Source: Modestobacter italicus
Lineage (GTDB): Bacteria; Actinomycetota; Actinomycetes; Mycobacteriales; Geodermatophilaceae
Direction: 5' to 3'
NCBI RefSeq assembly: GCF_019799965.1
Contig: NZ_JABGCJ010000003.1
Coordinates: 248,001-312,000, forward strand
DNA length: 64,000 nucleotides
Both the position numbers and the translations under genes were made by a program. This document shows positions 24,254-32,989 of this stretch, in pieces. The number at the start of each line of letters is the position of its first letter. Within the stretch, counting starts at the first letter, position 1. Below the pieces are notes generated by a model. It had not been told where the DNA came from and made no database searches. It saw nothing but the letters and a program-made list of their open reading frames with translations.

Positions 24254-25129
24254 GTGACAGAGCACCGGGTCAGCGTCGTCATCGCCACCATGGACCGGCG
24301 CGAGTCGCTGCTGCGTTCCCTCGACCGGCTCGACACCCCCGGCGGCCCACCGGTGATCGTGGTGGACAACGCCTCCGCCGACGGCACCGCCGCCGCCGTC
24401 CGGGGCGCCCACCCCCGCGTCGACGTGCTCGGGCTCCCGGCCAACGCCGGCGCGGTGGCGCGCAACCGCGGTGTGGAGGCCGCCGGCACCCGGTACGTGG
24501 CCTTCGCCGACGACGACTCCTGGTGGGAACCGGGCTCGCTCGAGGCGGCGGCCGACCTGCTCGACGCCCACCCGGAGGTGGCGGTGGTCGTCGGCCGGGT
24601 GCGGATGGCCGCCGACGGCAGCGAGGACGCCGTGACCGGCAAGCACCGCGCCGAGGTGCTGGGCCGCTCCCCCGCCGGCCCGCTGGTGCTCAGCTTCCCG
24701 GCGTTCGCCGCGGTCGTCCGCCGGGACGCCCACCTGGCCGTCGGCGGCTTCTCCCCGTTCCTGTTCTTCGGCGGCGAGGAGCACCTGCTCGCCCTCGACC
24801 TCGCCGCCGCGGGCTGGCAGCTGGTGTTCACCGAGGACGTCGTCGCCTGGCACGACCCGGCGGGCCCCGACCGGCCGAGCCCGGCCCGCTGGGCGCTGCA
24901 GACCCGCAACGACGTCCTCGTCGACTGGCTGCGCCGGCCCCTGCCGGTGGCGCTGGCCGCGACCGGCCGGCTGGCCTCCCGGGCCGCGCGGGACCACGCG
25001 GCCCGGCGGGCGCTGGCCGGGGTGCTCCGCCGGCTCCCCGCCGCGCTGCGTCGGCGACGGCCGGTGCCCGCCGAGGTGGAGCGCCGCTTCGCCACCGCGC
25101 TGCGGCCGCTGGCTCAGTCGAGGAGCTGA
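24254..25129 (+). CDS. Family 2 glycosyltransferase
   Basis: A 291-residue GT-A fold transferase. The N-terminal strand HRVSVVIATMDR and VIVVDNASADGTAAAV bind the nucleotide sugar; the DXD-type motif is AFADDDSWWEPGS; GGFSPFLFFGGEEHLLALDLAAAGWQLVFTEDVVAWHDP contains the acceptor-side acidic residues and the conserved His-Asp end. No transmembrane segment is seen, so it is cytosolic or membrane-peripheral. The acceptor is unknown. Its 3' end overlaps the convergent ferredoxin gene by 16 bp. Confidence 0.87.
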   Translation: MTEHRVSVVIATMDRRESLLRSLDRLDTPGGPPVIVVDNASADGTAAAVRGAHPRVDVLGLPANAGAVARNRGVEAAGTRYVAFADDDSWWEPGSLEAAADLLDAHPEVAVVVGRVRMAADGSEDAVTGKHRAEVLGRSPAGPLVLSFPAFAAVVRRDAHLAVGGFSPFLFFGGEEHLLALDLAAAGWQLVFTEDVVAWHDPAGPDRPSPARWALQTRNDVLVDWLRRPLPVALAATGRLASRAARDHAARRALAGVLRRLPAALRRRRPVPAEVERRFATALRPLAQSRS

Positions 25130-25299
25130 AGGGCCCCGGTCGGGCAGGCCCGCACCGCGGTCTCCACCGCGGCCAGGTCGGTCGGCTCACCGACCTGCAG
25201 GCGGCCGTCCGCGTCGAGCTCGAACACACCGGGCGCCTCGAGCTCGCACACGCCGGCGCTCATGCAGACCTCGCGGTCGACCACCACCCGGGCCGTCAC
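25114..25299 (-). CDS. Single-cluster ferredoxin partner of P450
   Basis: A 61-residue ferredoxin. The ligands read CMSAGVC and a distal ACPTGAL, three cysteines with Ala/Gly where a fourth could be, typical of the [3Fe-4S] ferredoxins that supply electrons to bacterial P450s. Its GTG overlaps the P450 stop by 4 bp (GTGA), so it is translationally coupled. It ends inside the last codons of the convergent GT2 gene. Confidence 0.93.
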   Translation of the reverse strand: MTARVVVDREVCMSAGVCELEAPGVFELDADGRLQVGEPTDLAAVETAVRACPTGALQLLD

Positions 25300-26588
25300 G
25301 CCTCCGTCAGCCGGGCCGGCAGCCGCTTGAGCCCGTTGACGAACGAGGACTGCAGCCGGGCCGGCGGGCCGATCACCTCCAGGTCGGGGAGCTGGTCGGC
25401 GAAGGCGCGGAAGGCCACCCCGATCTCCCGGCGGGCCAGGTGCGCGCCCAGGCAGAAGTGCGGGCCGCGCGAACCGAACCCGACGTGCGGGTTGGGGTCG
25501 CGGGACAGGTCGAAGCGGTGCGGGTCGGGGAAGACCGCCGGGTCCCGGTTGGCCGCTCCGTAGAACAGCAGGAACTTCGACCCGGCCGGGAACCGCTGCC
25601 CGGACAGCTCGACGTCCTGGGTCGCCGTGCGGCGCATCCAGGTGATCGGGCTGGTCCAGCGCACGACCTCCTCCACCGCGGTCCGGGTGAGACCGGGGTC
25701 GGCCGCCCAGCGGTCCCGCTCGACCGGGTGCTCGGACAGGGCCAGCACGCCCTGGGAGATCGCGTTGCGGGTGGTCTCGTTGCCGGCGACGAGCAACAGG
25801 ATGAAGAACGAGGCGATCTCCTGGCGGGTCAGCCGCTCGCCGTCCACCTCGGTGCTGACCAGCGCGGTGGTCAGGTCGTCGGCAGGGTGGGCGTGCCGCT
25901 GGGCGGCCAGCCGCGCCATCAGCCCGGCCAGCTCCTCCCCCGCCGCCAGGAAGGCGGTCACCATGAGCGCCTCGTCCTGGACGAGCTCCGGGTCGCCGCC
26001 GGAGAGGATGACGGTGGAGTGCCGGAGCACCATCGCCCGGTCGTCCTCCGGGATGCCCATCATGTCGCAGATGACCCGCAGCGGGATCGGTGCGGCGAGG
26101 TCCCGGACCACGTCGATGGTGCCGTCGCCGTCCGCCGCGGTGCGCCGCGCGCGGGCCACCACGTCGTCGACGACCGCCTGCACCGAGCCGACCAGCTGCT
26201 CCAGCACCCGCGGGGTGAACGCCTTGGCCACGATCCGCCGGATCTTGCCGTGGCGCGGGTCGTCCATGCTGATCAGCGAGCCGTAGAACTCGTTCATGTC
26301 CGGGGGCATGTCCGCGATCGACACCGCGCCGGCCCCGGAGGAGAACAGCGCCGGCTGGCTGCTGATGGCCGCCACGTCGGCGTGGCGGGTCACCGCGTGG
26401 TACCCGGCACCGGGCTCGATGAAGGGGACGACGGGTTCGGCGAAGAAGGCGAACGGGCGGTCCCGGCGCAGCCGGTCGAAGACCGCGTGCCGCTGCTGCG
26501 GCGGAGCTCCCCAGAAGACCCGGTCGGACAGGTCGACGGCGTCGAGGTCGACGGCGTCCGGGTCGGGGTGCAGGGTGGGAGTCGACAC
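25296..26588 (-). CDS. Cytochrome P450
   Basis: A 430-residue soluble P450. The I-helix oxygen motif is LLVAGNETTRNAI; the K-helix ExxR is EEVVRW; the heme-binding loop is FGSRGPHFCLGAHLARRE with the thiolate Cys. MDDPRHGKIRRIVAKAFTPR in the C helix resembles the CYP124/125/142 group that hydroxylates methyl-branched lipids and steroids, but family assignment is only by eye. The GTG at 26588 follows GGGGAGG. It is followed, with overlap, by its own [3Fe-4S] ferredoxin; no reductase is encoded nearby. Confidence 0.92.
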   Translation of the reverse strand: MSTPTLHPDPDAVDLDAVDLSDRVFWGAPPQQRHAVFDRLRRDRPFAFFAEPVVPFIEPGAGYHAVTRHADVAAISSQPALFSSGAGAVSIADMPPDMNEFYGSLISMDDPRHGKIRRIVAKAFTPRVLEQLVGSVQAVVDDVVARARRTAADGDGTIDVVRDLAAPIPLRVICDMMGIPEDDRAMVLRHSTVILSGGDPELVQDEALMVTAFLAAGEELAGLMARLAAQRHAHPADDLTTALVSTEVDGERLTRQEIASFFILLLVAGNETTRNAISQGVLALSEHPVERDRWAADPGLTRTAVEEVVRWTSPITWMRRTATQDVELSGQRFPAGSKFLLFYGAANRDPAVFPDPHRFDLSRDPNPHVGFGSRGPHFCLGAHLARREIGVAFRAFADQLPDLEVIGPPARLQSSFVNGLKRLPARLTEA

Positions 26589-26671
26589 GGAGGCCTCCCC
26601 GGGGGGACGGTGGTGGTGCCCCGACGCTAGCCCAGGAGTGGCCCGCGCCACACCCCTCCCTGCGGCGGCCC

Positions 26672-27544
26672 TCAGTCGCCGGCGAGCAACCCGGTGAACC
26701 ACTCCCGCGCCGCGGCGTTGCCCGTCGCCCCGCGCTGCCGCGCCCCGGCCAGCTCCTCGGTGAGGGTGCCCGACAGGGCGTGCTCCAGGGCGGCGTCCAG
26801 GGTCGTCGGGTCGACCTCACCGGCCCGCAGCACGATCGGCCAGCCCAGCGCGGCCGCCTGCGCGCTCACCTTGGCCCCACCGGCGATGGCGTCGCAGGCG
26901 ATCACCGGCTTGCCGTGCGCCAGCCCGAGCACCAGGGCGTGCAGCCGCATGCTGACCACCACGTCCGCCCGGCGGATCAGCGCCTCGACCTGCAGCGGGA
27001 AGCGCTCGTGCGGCTTCTCGAAAAGGTCCATGGTCAGCTCGAACCACGGGATTGCCCGGGCACCCAGCCAGCCCTCGATCGCCGCCCGCACCTGGGCCGC
27101 CTGGCTGCGGTCGCCGTACTCCTCCTGCGGGGGCGCGAACGCGACGGCCACCACGGGCACGTCCGGCGTGGTCGTGCCGATCGCCAGGTCCGGCCGGGAG
27201 ATGCCCGGGGCGTCCCGCTCCCAGACCTGGTCGAACAGCGCCCGCCCGGCGTCGGAGACCACCGAGACGTTGACCGCCCAGCGCTGCGCACCGGCGAAGG
27301 CGGTGGTCAGCTCGCGCAGCAGCGGTGTGTCCGAGAGCGGGCCGCTGACGAAGACCAGGTGGGTGTAGTCGGCCGGGTCGAGCTCCCGCCAGTCCGGGCC
27401 GCGCTGCAGGTAGGGCGCCCAGGCCACGTCGTGCTCGACGCCGGCCTCGGTGAGCCAGTCGACGACGACGTCGGCCCCCAGCTCGTCGCCGATGGTGGCG
27501 ATCACCTCGTCGAAGCTGAACCAACCGGTGACCAGGACGCGCAT
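26672..27544 (-). CDS. Polysaccharide pyruvyl transferase family protein
   Basis: A 290-residue protein resembling PF04230 (CsaB/WcaK-type pyruvyltransferases that add pyruvate ketals to cell-surface sugars). It begins MRVLVTGWFSFDEVIATIGDELG and has the family's C-terminal signature VVSMRLHALVLGLAHGKPVIACDAIAGGAKVSAQAAALG, where the Arg and His are thought to be active. It lies downstream of galT-galK-GNAT on the same strand, which fits a surface-polysaccharide role for galactose, but this is inference. Confidence 0.75.
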   Translation of the reverse strand: MRVLVTGWFSFDEVIATIGDELGADVVVDWLTEAGVEHDVAWAPYLQRGPDWRELDPADYTHLVFVSGPLSDTPLLRELTTAFAGAQRWAVNVSVVSDAGRALFDQVWERDAPGISRPDLAIGTTTPDVPVVAVAFAPPQEEYGDRSQAAQVRAAIEGWLGARAIPWFELTMDLFEKPHERFPLQVEALIRRADVVVSMRLHALVLGLAHGKPVIACDAIAGGAKVSAQAAALGWPIVLRAGEVDPTTLDAALEHALSGTLTEELAGARQRGATGNAAAREWFTGLLAGD

Positions 27545-27610
27545 GCCCTCAGCTTCTCAGGCGCACCGCGCGCGCCTGCAGCGGCCTCAGGCGGCCGCTG
27601 ACCCGTCGCC

Positions 27611-27898
27611 TCAGGACTCGGCGGCGACCAGGTCCCGGTACTCCGGGTGCCGCTCGATCCAGCCGCGCACGAACGAGCACATCGGGACGACGGAGCCGCC
27701 CTGGGCCCGGACGTCGTCCAGGGCGCCGCGGACGAGCGTGCTGCCCAGCCCGGAGTGCCCCTCGTCGCTGTCGACCTCGGTGTGGGTGAACACCAGCTGG
27801 TCTCCGCGGCGCTGGTAGGCGGCGACGCCGAGCAGGCGGTCGCCGTCCCGGATCTCGTAGCGGCTGTCCTCGGGGGCGTTGCTGACCGTCGGCTCCAT
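27611..27898 (-). CDS. Small GNAT-like acetyltransferase (PF14542 type)
   Basis: A 95-residue minimal GNAT fold. The acetyl-CoA loop is HSGLGSTLVRGALDDVRAQGG, followed by VVPMCSFVRGWIERHPEYRDLV, the hallmark Cys-Ser-Phe-Val plus Pro-Glu-Tyr end of the YjdJ/GTLF3B-like group. Function is unknown; these proteins are often near central-metabolism genes. GGAGGGG precedes the ATG. It is 48 bp downstream of galK. Confidence 0.85.
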   Translation of the reverse strand: MEPTVSNAPEDSRYEIRDGDRLLGVAAYQRRGDQLVFTHTEVDSDEGHSGLGSTLVRGALDDVRAQGGSVVPMCSFVRGWIERHPEYRDLVAAES

Positions 27899-27946
27899 GC
27901 CCCTCCGAACTCCCCTCCCGGCCGGGGTGTTCCCCGGCCGGGAGCC

Positions 27947-29107
27947 TCAGGACAGCCGGCGGGCCGCCGGCCCGGAGGTGACCGTCAGGATCCCCGGGAG
28001 GGTCAGCTCCCGCTCCCGGCAGGCCGCCACCACGGCCGCCCCGACGGCCTCGGCGTCGGCGGCACGGATGAGCGCGATGGCCGAGCCGCCGAACCCGCCT
28101 CCGGTCATCCGGGCCCCCAGCGCGCCGGCGGCGCGGGCCGCCTCGACCACGACGTCCAGCTCCACGGCCGAGACCTCGTAGTCGTCGCGCAGCGAGGTGT
28201 GCGAGCCGTCGAGCAACGGGCCGATCTCGGCCACCCGGCCGGCCCGGACCAGCTCGACGACCTCGTCCACCCGCTGGTTCTCGGTGACCACGTGCCGGGT
28301 GCGGGCCTGCAACCGCGGGTCGCTCAGCCGGTCGACGTCGGCCGGGGTGGCGTCACTGAGCCACTCCAGACCGAGCTGGCGGGCCGCCTCGTCGCAGTCG
28401 GCTCGACGCTTGGCGTACTGCCCGTCGGCCAGCGTGTGCTTGACCCGGGTGTCGATGACCATCAGCTCCAGGCCGGCCTCGGCCAGCCCGAGCTGCACCG
28501 GCTCGGTGCGGAAGTCGCGGGTGTGGATGAGCAGGGCAGAGCCCTCCTCGGCCAGCAGCGCGACCGTCTGGTCCATCCCCCCGGTCCCGGCGCCGACGAC
28601 CTCGTTCTCCGCCCGGATCGCGGCCTGGATCAGCAGGTGCCGGAGCTCCGCGGCGTCGTTGCGGCCGGCCAGCTCGGCGGCGGACAGCGCCACCGCCGCC
28701 TCCAGCGAGGCCGAGCTGGACAGCCCTGCCCCCAGCGGCACGTCGCTGCTCACGGACACGTCCAGGCCCGGGACGTCGACCCCGGCCTGCTGCAGCGCCC
28801 ACAACGTCCCGGCGGCGTAGCCGGCCCAGCCGGACACCTCACCGGGGCCGAGGTCGGCCAGTGTGCCCTCGAACGGCTCCGCATCGGGGTCACTGCTGCT
28901 GATCCGGACCCGGTCGTCGTCCCGGCGGCGCACGGCCGCAGCGGTCACCCGGGTGAGGGCCATCGGCAGGCAGCGCCCGCCGTTGTAGTCGACGTGCTCA
29001 CCGATCAGGTTGACCCGTCCGGGCGCGGTCCAGACGCCGTCCGGCTCGCCGGCCCACGTGGACCGGAGCTCGGCGACGGCCAGGTCGGCCTGCTCCTGCG
29101 CGGTCAC
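27947..29107 (-). CDS. galK: Galactokinase
   Basis: A 386-residue GHMP kinase. The galactokinase signature appears as APGRVNLIGEHVDYNGGRCLPMAL (Val where most have Thr), then the ATP loop PLGAGLSSSASLEAAVAL and MTGGGFGGSAIALI near the C-terminus; the catalytic Asp lies in GGMDQTVALLA. It phosphorylates galactose in the Leloir pathway. Its GTG overlaps the galT stop by 4 bp. GalE is not in the window. Confidence 0.95.
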   Translation of the reverse strand: MTAQEQADLAVAELRSTWAGEPDGVWTAPGRVNLIGEHVDYNGGRCLPMALTRVTAAAVRRRDDDRVRISSSDPDAEPFEGTLADLGPGEVSGWAGYAAGTLWALQQAGVDVPGLDVSVSSDVPLGAGLSSSASLEAAVALSAAELAGRNDAAELRHLLIQAAIRAENEVVGAGTGGMDQTVALLAEEGSALLIHTRDFRTEPVQLGLAEAGLELMVIDTRVKHTLADGQYAKRRADCDEAARQLGLEWLSDATPADVDRLSDPRLQARTRHVVTENQRVDEVVELVRAGRVAEIGPLLDGSHTSLRDDYEVSAVELDVVVEAARAAGALGARMTGGGFGGSAIALIRAADAEAVGAAVVAACRERELTLPGILTVTSGPAARRLS

Positions 29108-30261
29108 GAGGCCACCTCGCGCAGCCGCTCGGCGATCCGCTCCGGCGTCGTGTCGTTGATCCAGGCGCCCATGCCCGACTCCGAGCCCGCCAGGTACTTC
29201 AGCTTGCCCGGTGCCCGCAGCAGCGAGAACAGCTGCAGGTGCAGCCGGCCCAGCTCGCGGTCCTCGCCGGTGGGCGCCTGGTGCCAGCCGGAGATGTAGG
29301 GCACCCGCTCCACGCCAGGGTGGAAGCGGTTCACCCGGCGCAGCAGCTCCTGGTAGACGACGGCCAGCTCGGCCTTCTCCGCGTCGTCCAGGGCAGCGAG
29401 GTCGGGGACGTCGCGGTGCGGGGCGAGGTGCACCTCCACCGGCCAGCGGGCCGCCCGGGGCACGTAGGCGGTGAAGTGCTCACCGGCCAGCACCACCCGG
29501 GTGCCCTCGGCCTGCTCGGCAGCGAGCACGTCGGCCAGCAGGTTGCCGCCGGTCGCCTGCCGGTGCCGCCGGGCCTGCTCGAGCAGCTGCCCGGACCGCG
29601 GCGGCACGACCGGGTAGGCGTAGACCTGCCCGTGCGGGTGGGTGAGGGTCACCCCGATCTCCTGGCCGCTGTTCTCGAACACGAAGACCTCGGCGACGCC
29701 CGGGTCGGCCGAGTGGGCCGCCGTGCGCTGCGCCCAGGCCTCGACGATGGTGCGCATCCGCGCGGCCGGCAGGTCGACGACCGCGGCGTCGTGGTCGCTG
29801 GAGAATACGACGACGTCGCAGTGCCCGTAGGCGGGCCGGTCGGCGGGGCCGAACGGCGCCACGGGGCCGTCCTCGGCCGGACCGACGGTCAGCGGCGCGA
29901 AGCTCGGGAACCGGTTGGCGAAGACGGCGACGTCGTACGCGCTGTCGGGCACCTCGGTCGGCCGCTCGGGGTCCAGCGTCGGGTCCAGCGGGCAGTCCGC
30001 GGCGCTGGGCAGGAAGGTCCGGTTCATCCGGTGCCCGGCGATGGTCACCCACTCACCGGTCAGGACGTCGTAGCGGATCTCCCCGGCGTGCGGCGGCTCG
30101 GGCAGCGGGCGGACGTCAGCGGTCTCGTGCACCGGCCCGGCGGTGGCCTGGTCGTCGAAGTAGAGGATCGGCCGGCCGTCGGCCAGGGTGCGCTCGGTGA
30201 CCCGCCCGGGCCACTGCTGCCCCCCGCCGGTGGTCTGTCCCGCCGTCGGTCCCGCGTCCAT
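29104..30261 (-). CDS. galT: Galactose-1-phosphate uridylyltransferase
   Basis: A 385-residue HIT-superfamily transferase. The active-site triad is in THPHGQVYAYP; other conserved parts are YDVLTGEWVTIAGHRMNR, FANRFPSF and the C-terminal HLQLFSLLRAPGKLKYLAGSESGMGAWINDTTPE. It exchanges UMP between UDP-glucose and Gal-1-P. The ATG at 30261 has AGGAGGACC upstream. It is the first gene of a same-strand run galT-galK-GNAT-pyruvyltransferase. A 10-bp inverted repeat sits in its leader. Confidence 0.95.
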   Translation of the reverse strand: MDAGPTAGQTTGGGQQWPGRVTERTLADGRPILYFDDQATAGPVHETADVRPLPEPPHAGEIRYDVLTGEWVTIAGHRMNRTFLPSAADCPLDPTLDPERPTEVPDSAYDVAVFANRFPSFAPLTVGPAEDGPVAPFGPADRPAYGHCDVVVFSSDHDAAVVDLPAARMRTIVEAWAQRTAAHSADPGVAEVFVFENSGQEIGVTLTHPHGQVYAYPVVPPRSGQLLEQARRHRQATGGNLLADVLAAEQAEGTRVVLAGEHFTAYVPRAARWPVEVHLAPHRDVPDLAALDDAEKAELAVVYQELLRRVNRFHPGVERVPYISGWHQAPTGEDRELGRLHLQLFSLLRAPGKLKYLAGSESGMGAWINDTTPERIAERLREVAS

Positions 30262-30295
30262 CCCTGTCGGTCCTCCTGTCGCCCTGCGCTGCCCG

Positions 30296-30332
30296 GTGCG
30301 GCCGCAGTCAGAGTCTGCACAGGCGGCCGCAC
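30296..30332. promoter_or_regulatory. Inverted repeat upstream of galT
   Basis: GTGCGGCCGC (30296-30305) and GCGGCCGCAC (30323-30332) are perfect complements across a 17-bp spacer that itself contains CAGAcTCTG on the minus strand. The dyad lies 35-71 bp upstream of the galT ATG and could be an operator or a leader hairpin. Confidence 0.45.
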
Positions 30333-30340
30333 ACACGGAC

Positions 30341-30377
30341 GGAGGGCCCGGTCACCTTGACGGTGACCGGGCCCTCC
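30341..30377 (-). terminator. Terminator of the first initiator tRNA gene
   Basis: A 16-bp perfect stem, GGAGGGCCCGGTCACC with GGTGACCGGGCCCTCC around TTGAC, starts 3 nt after the tRNA 3' end on the minus strand. Confidence 0.9.
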
Positions 30378-30380
30378 GGT

Positions 30381-30457
30381 TGGTAGCGGGGACAGGATTT
30401 GAACCTGTGACCTCTGGGTTATGAGCCCAGCGAGCTACCGAGCTGCTCCACCCCGCG
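30381..30457 (-). tRNA. Initiator tRNA-fMet (CAT), copy 1
   Basis: A 77-nt cloverleaf including encoded CCA. The anticodon arm reads CTGGG-CTCATAA-CCCAG, with the three consecutive G-C pairs that mark initiator tRNAs. The acceptor stem has a non-Watson-Crick C1-U72. The T-stem is ACAGG/CCTGT. It is nearly identical to the gene at 32990-33066. Confidence 0.95.
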
Positions 30458-30533
30458 TCGCAGGAGCAACGTTACCCCACGCCCCGCGCGGCTCGCACCG
30501 GGCCCCCCAAGGCGCCGTCGAGGGCTGCTCACG

Positions 30534-30589
30534 GGGCCACCGGTCACAGGGCCACCGGCCACAGGGCCACCGGTCACAGGGCCACCGGC
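30534..30589 (+). repeat. 15-bp tandem repeat at the 3' end of the SNF2 helicase gene
   Basis: Four adjacent copies of GGGCCACCGGTCACA (the second with C for T, the fourth cut after 11 bp) start at 30534, 30549, 30564 and 30579. The helicase stop (TCA on this strand, 30574-30576) is in the third unit, so the array again starts in the last codons of a gene. Confidence 0.9.
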
Positions 30590-32718
30590 GTGCCGGGCCG
30601 GGCCGTCAGTGCGTCGGTCAGCAGCGCGACGAGCGCCTCCAGCTGGACGTCGGCCGACGGCGACAGCTCCTCGTCCGACCCGTCCAGCGCCCGGGCCGCC
30701 AGGCCCGCCTTGCTGTCGATCAGCTCGGCGATGCGGGCGTCCATCGTCTGCGCGGCGATGATCCGCCACGCGGTCACCGGCTCGGTCTGCCCGATCCGGT
30801 GGCTGCGGTCGATGGCCTGGGTCTGCTCGGCGTCGGTCCAGGACAGCTCGGCCAGCACCAGGTCGGAGGCGACCTGCAGGTTCAGCCCGACACCCGCCGA
30901 GGTCAGCGAGCAGACCGCGACGGCCACCTCGGGGTCGTTGACGAAGGCGTCGATGTTCCGCTGCCGCGCCCCGGGCGTCTGGTCACCGCGGATGGAGGCG
31001 AACCGCACACCCTGCTTGGTGAAGGTCGCCTCCGCGGTGTCCATCACGTCGATGTGCTTGGCGAAGAAGACGACCTTGCCGGCGCTGCGGGCCAGCTGCG
31101 CCGCGTAGTCGGCGGCCAGGCCGGCCTTCGCCTCACCGATGCGCCGCATCATGCTGAAGACGTTCTCCCCGGCCTTGGTCGAGGTCGAGTCCTTCAGCTC
31201 CACCCGGGCCACCCGGCGCACCAGGTCGGCGTCGATGCCCTCGACCCGCTCGTCGGCCGGACGGTTGGCCAGCGCGGTCTCGTACCGCTCCACCATGCGC
31301 CGGGCGAGGTCCCGCTCGGCGGCGCGGATCGACCGCCCGGCCGGCCCGTCCAGCTCGACCGGGAGGTCGGCGATCCGGCGGGCCGGGATGTCGGCGGCCA
31401 CGTCCACCTTGCGGCGGCGGACGATGCCCAGGTCGATCACGCTCTGCCGTGCGGCGGGGTAGAAGCCGGCGTCGGCGGGGGTCAGCCCGGTCTCCTCCAG
31501 CGCGTCGATCAGCTCACCGAGCGGCTTGCTGTCGTCGATCCAGCCGAGGAACTGCCAGATGGCCCGGAAGTCGTCGATGTCGTTGATCAGCGGGGTGCCG
31601 GTGAGCGCCATCAGCAGCGGCTTGGCACCGCGGGACCGGATGCGCTCGGAGAGCTCGAGGACGTGCTGCGAGCGCTGCGACGTCCGGTTCTTGATGAAGT
31701 GCGCCTCGTCGACCACCATGCCGCGGAAGCCGAAGTCGCCCAGCCACCCGACGTGCCGGTCCAGCACCTCGTAGTTGACGACGACGATGTCGGCGAAGCC
31801 GTCGAGCGTGTGCCCGTCACCCTGGATCACGGTGGCCCGGCGGTGCGGGGTCCACTGGCCGGCCTCGCGTGCCCAGTTGGTCTTGACCACGTTCGGGACC
31901 ACGACGAGCAGCGGGTACGCCCCTGCCGCCTCCGCGGCCAGCAACGACTGGGCCGTCTTGCCCAGGCCCGGCTCGTCGGCGAGCAGGAAGGTCCGGTGCC
32001 CCGCCGCGGCCGCCGCGACGACCTGGCCCTGGTGCGGCATGAGGTCCCGGCCCATCGGGGTGAACCGGTCGGACGGCGCCGGGAGGGCCATGCACGCCGG
32101 GGCTCCGCCACCGGCGCGCTCGAAGGAGCTCAGCAGCGGGCCCAGCAGCTCCCAGCCGGCGAGCCGGCGCGGGCGCGGGGTGTCCTGCCGGGCGGCGGAG
32201 AAGTCCGGTGCGAGAAAAGGGTTCGCCATCTGTCGGGAGATGACCGACTGCGGCACCACCTGGCGCTCCGGCGCGACCGCGGCGGCGACGGGCTGCGGGG
32301 CAGGAGCCTCCTCGGCGGGCACCTCGACCCCGATGTCGGCCAGCAGCTCGCGCTTGAGCGACCGGGCCGCGGCCGAGACGACGGCGTCCTCGGACAGCAG
32401 CGCGAGGAGCGCAGGGTCCCGCACGGCGGTCTTGGCCAGGATCGTCCCGATCCCGTCGAGGCGCTTGAGCTGCTCGCCCCGGCGGGCCTCGCTGAGGGTG
32501 TCGTCGCTGCGGACCCGGGTGTGCTCCTCGCGCACCAGCAGTGCCACGACCTCGAACTTCGCGCGCACCCCGGGCGTGACCCGGCCCTTCTGGACGGCCG
32601 CCTCCACCTCACGGACGGTGCGGGCGAGCGCCGAGACGACGTCGCCGTCCCGGACCCGCCGCTGGTTCCGCGGGGCGCCACGGCGAGTGCCCGTCGGGGA
32701 CTGGCCTCGTCGAGCCAC
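30574..32718 (-). CDS. SNF2-family DEAD/DEAH helicase
   Basis: A 714-residue Swi2/Snf2 ATPase. Residues about 1-230 are a basic, low-similarity N-terminus. The motor begins at DLMPHQGQVVAA; motif I is LADEPGLGKTAQSLL; motif II VVDEAHFIKN; motif III LMALTGTPLIND; the second RecA lobe has FFAKHIDVMDTAE and motif VI QAIDRSHRIGQTEPV. Order and length resemble the bacterial SMARCAL1-like group thought to remodel DNA forks, but the role is inferred. The GTG at 32718 has a strong GAGGAGGAG upstream. It lies between two initiator tRNA genes on the same strand. Confidence 0.9.
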   Translation of the reverse strand: MARRGQSPTGTRRGAPRNQRRVRDGDVVSALARTVREVEAAVQKGRVTPGVRAKFEVVALLVREEHTRVRSDDTLSEARRGEQLKRLDGIGTILAKTAVRDPALLALLSEDAVVSAAARSLKRELLADIGVEVPAEEAPAPQPVAAAVAPERQVVPQSVISRQMANPFLAPDFSAARQDTPRPRRLAGWELLGPLLSSFERAGGGAPACMALPAPSDRFTPMGRDLMPHQGQVVAAAAAGHRTFLLADEPGLGKTAQSLLAAEAAGAYPLLVVVPNVVKTNWAREAGQWTPHRRATVIQGDGHTLDGFADIVVVNYEVLDRHVGWLGDFGFRGMVVDEAHFIKNRTSQRSQHVLELSERIRSRGAKPLLMALTGTPLINDIDDFRAIWQFLGWIDDSKPLGELIDALEETGLTPADAGFYPAARQSVIDLGIVRRRKVDVAADIPARRIADLPVELDGPAGRSIRAAERDLARRMVERYETALANRPADERVEGIDADLVRRVARVELKDSTSTKAGENVFSMMRRIGEAKAGLAADYAAQLARSAGKVVFFAKHIDVMDTAEATFTKQGVRFASIRGDQTPGARQRNIDAFVNDPEVAVAVCSLTSAGVGLNLQVASDLVLAELSWTDAEQTQAIDRSHRIGQTEPVTAWRIIAAQTMDARIAELIDSKAGLAARALDGSDEELSPSADVQLEALVALLTDALTARPGTPVAL

Positions 32719-32951
32719 AGACTCCTCCTCTGAGATGCCCCGGCACGGCGGCCGCGGCGGGGATGCCGCACACGCCACCGCGACCGGGCGGTGACCGTCG
32801 CCCGGAACGGGTGACGACCCTCGCCGGAGCAGGCCGAGCTGGCCGCTGGCGAGGAACGCGCCGACCTCGGCTCCGCTAGGACCGAGGGCGCCGGGCCCGA
32901 TGCCCGTCCGCGCCCCGGACTGCACGCCGATGAGATCGGTCGCACCAACGA

Positions 32952-32984
32952 AAGCGGCCCCCACAGGTGCTGTGGGGGCCGCTT
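32952..32984 (-). terminator. Terminator of the second initiator tRNA gene
   Basis: AAGCGGCCCCCACA pairs perfectly with TGTGGGGGCCGCTT around a 5-nt loop, 5 nt after the tRNA 3' end on the minus strand, followed by TTCGTT. The rest of 32719-32989 contains only the helicase leader. Confidence 0.9.
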
Positions 32985-32989
32985 CGTCG

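Noticed and set aside
25127-25140. TGAAGGGCCCCGG at the end of the GT2 gene as another stop-anchored repeat
   Set aside because: The bases are inside the convergent ferredoxin coding sequence and no matching right arm follows.
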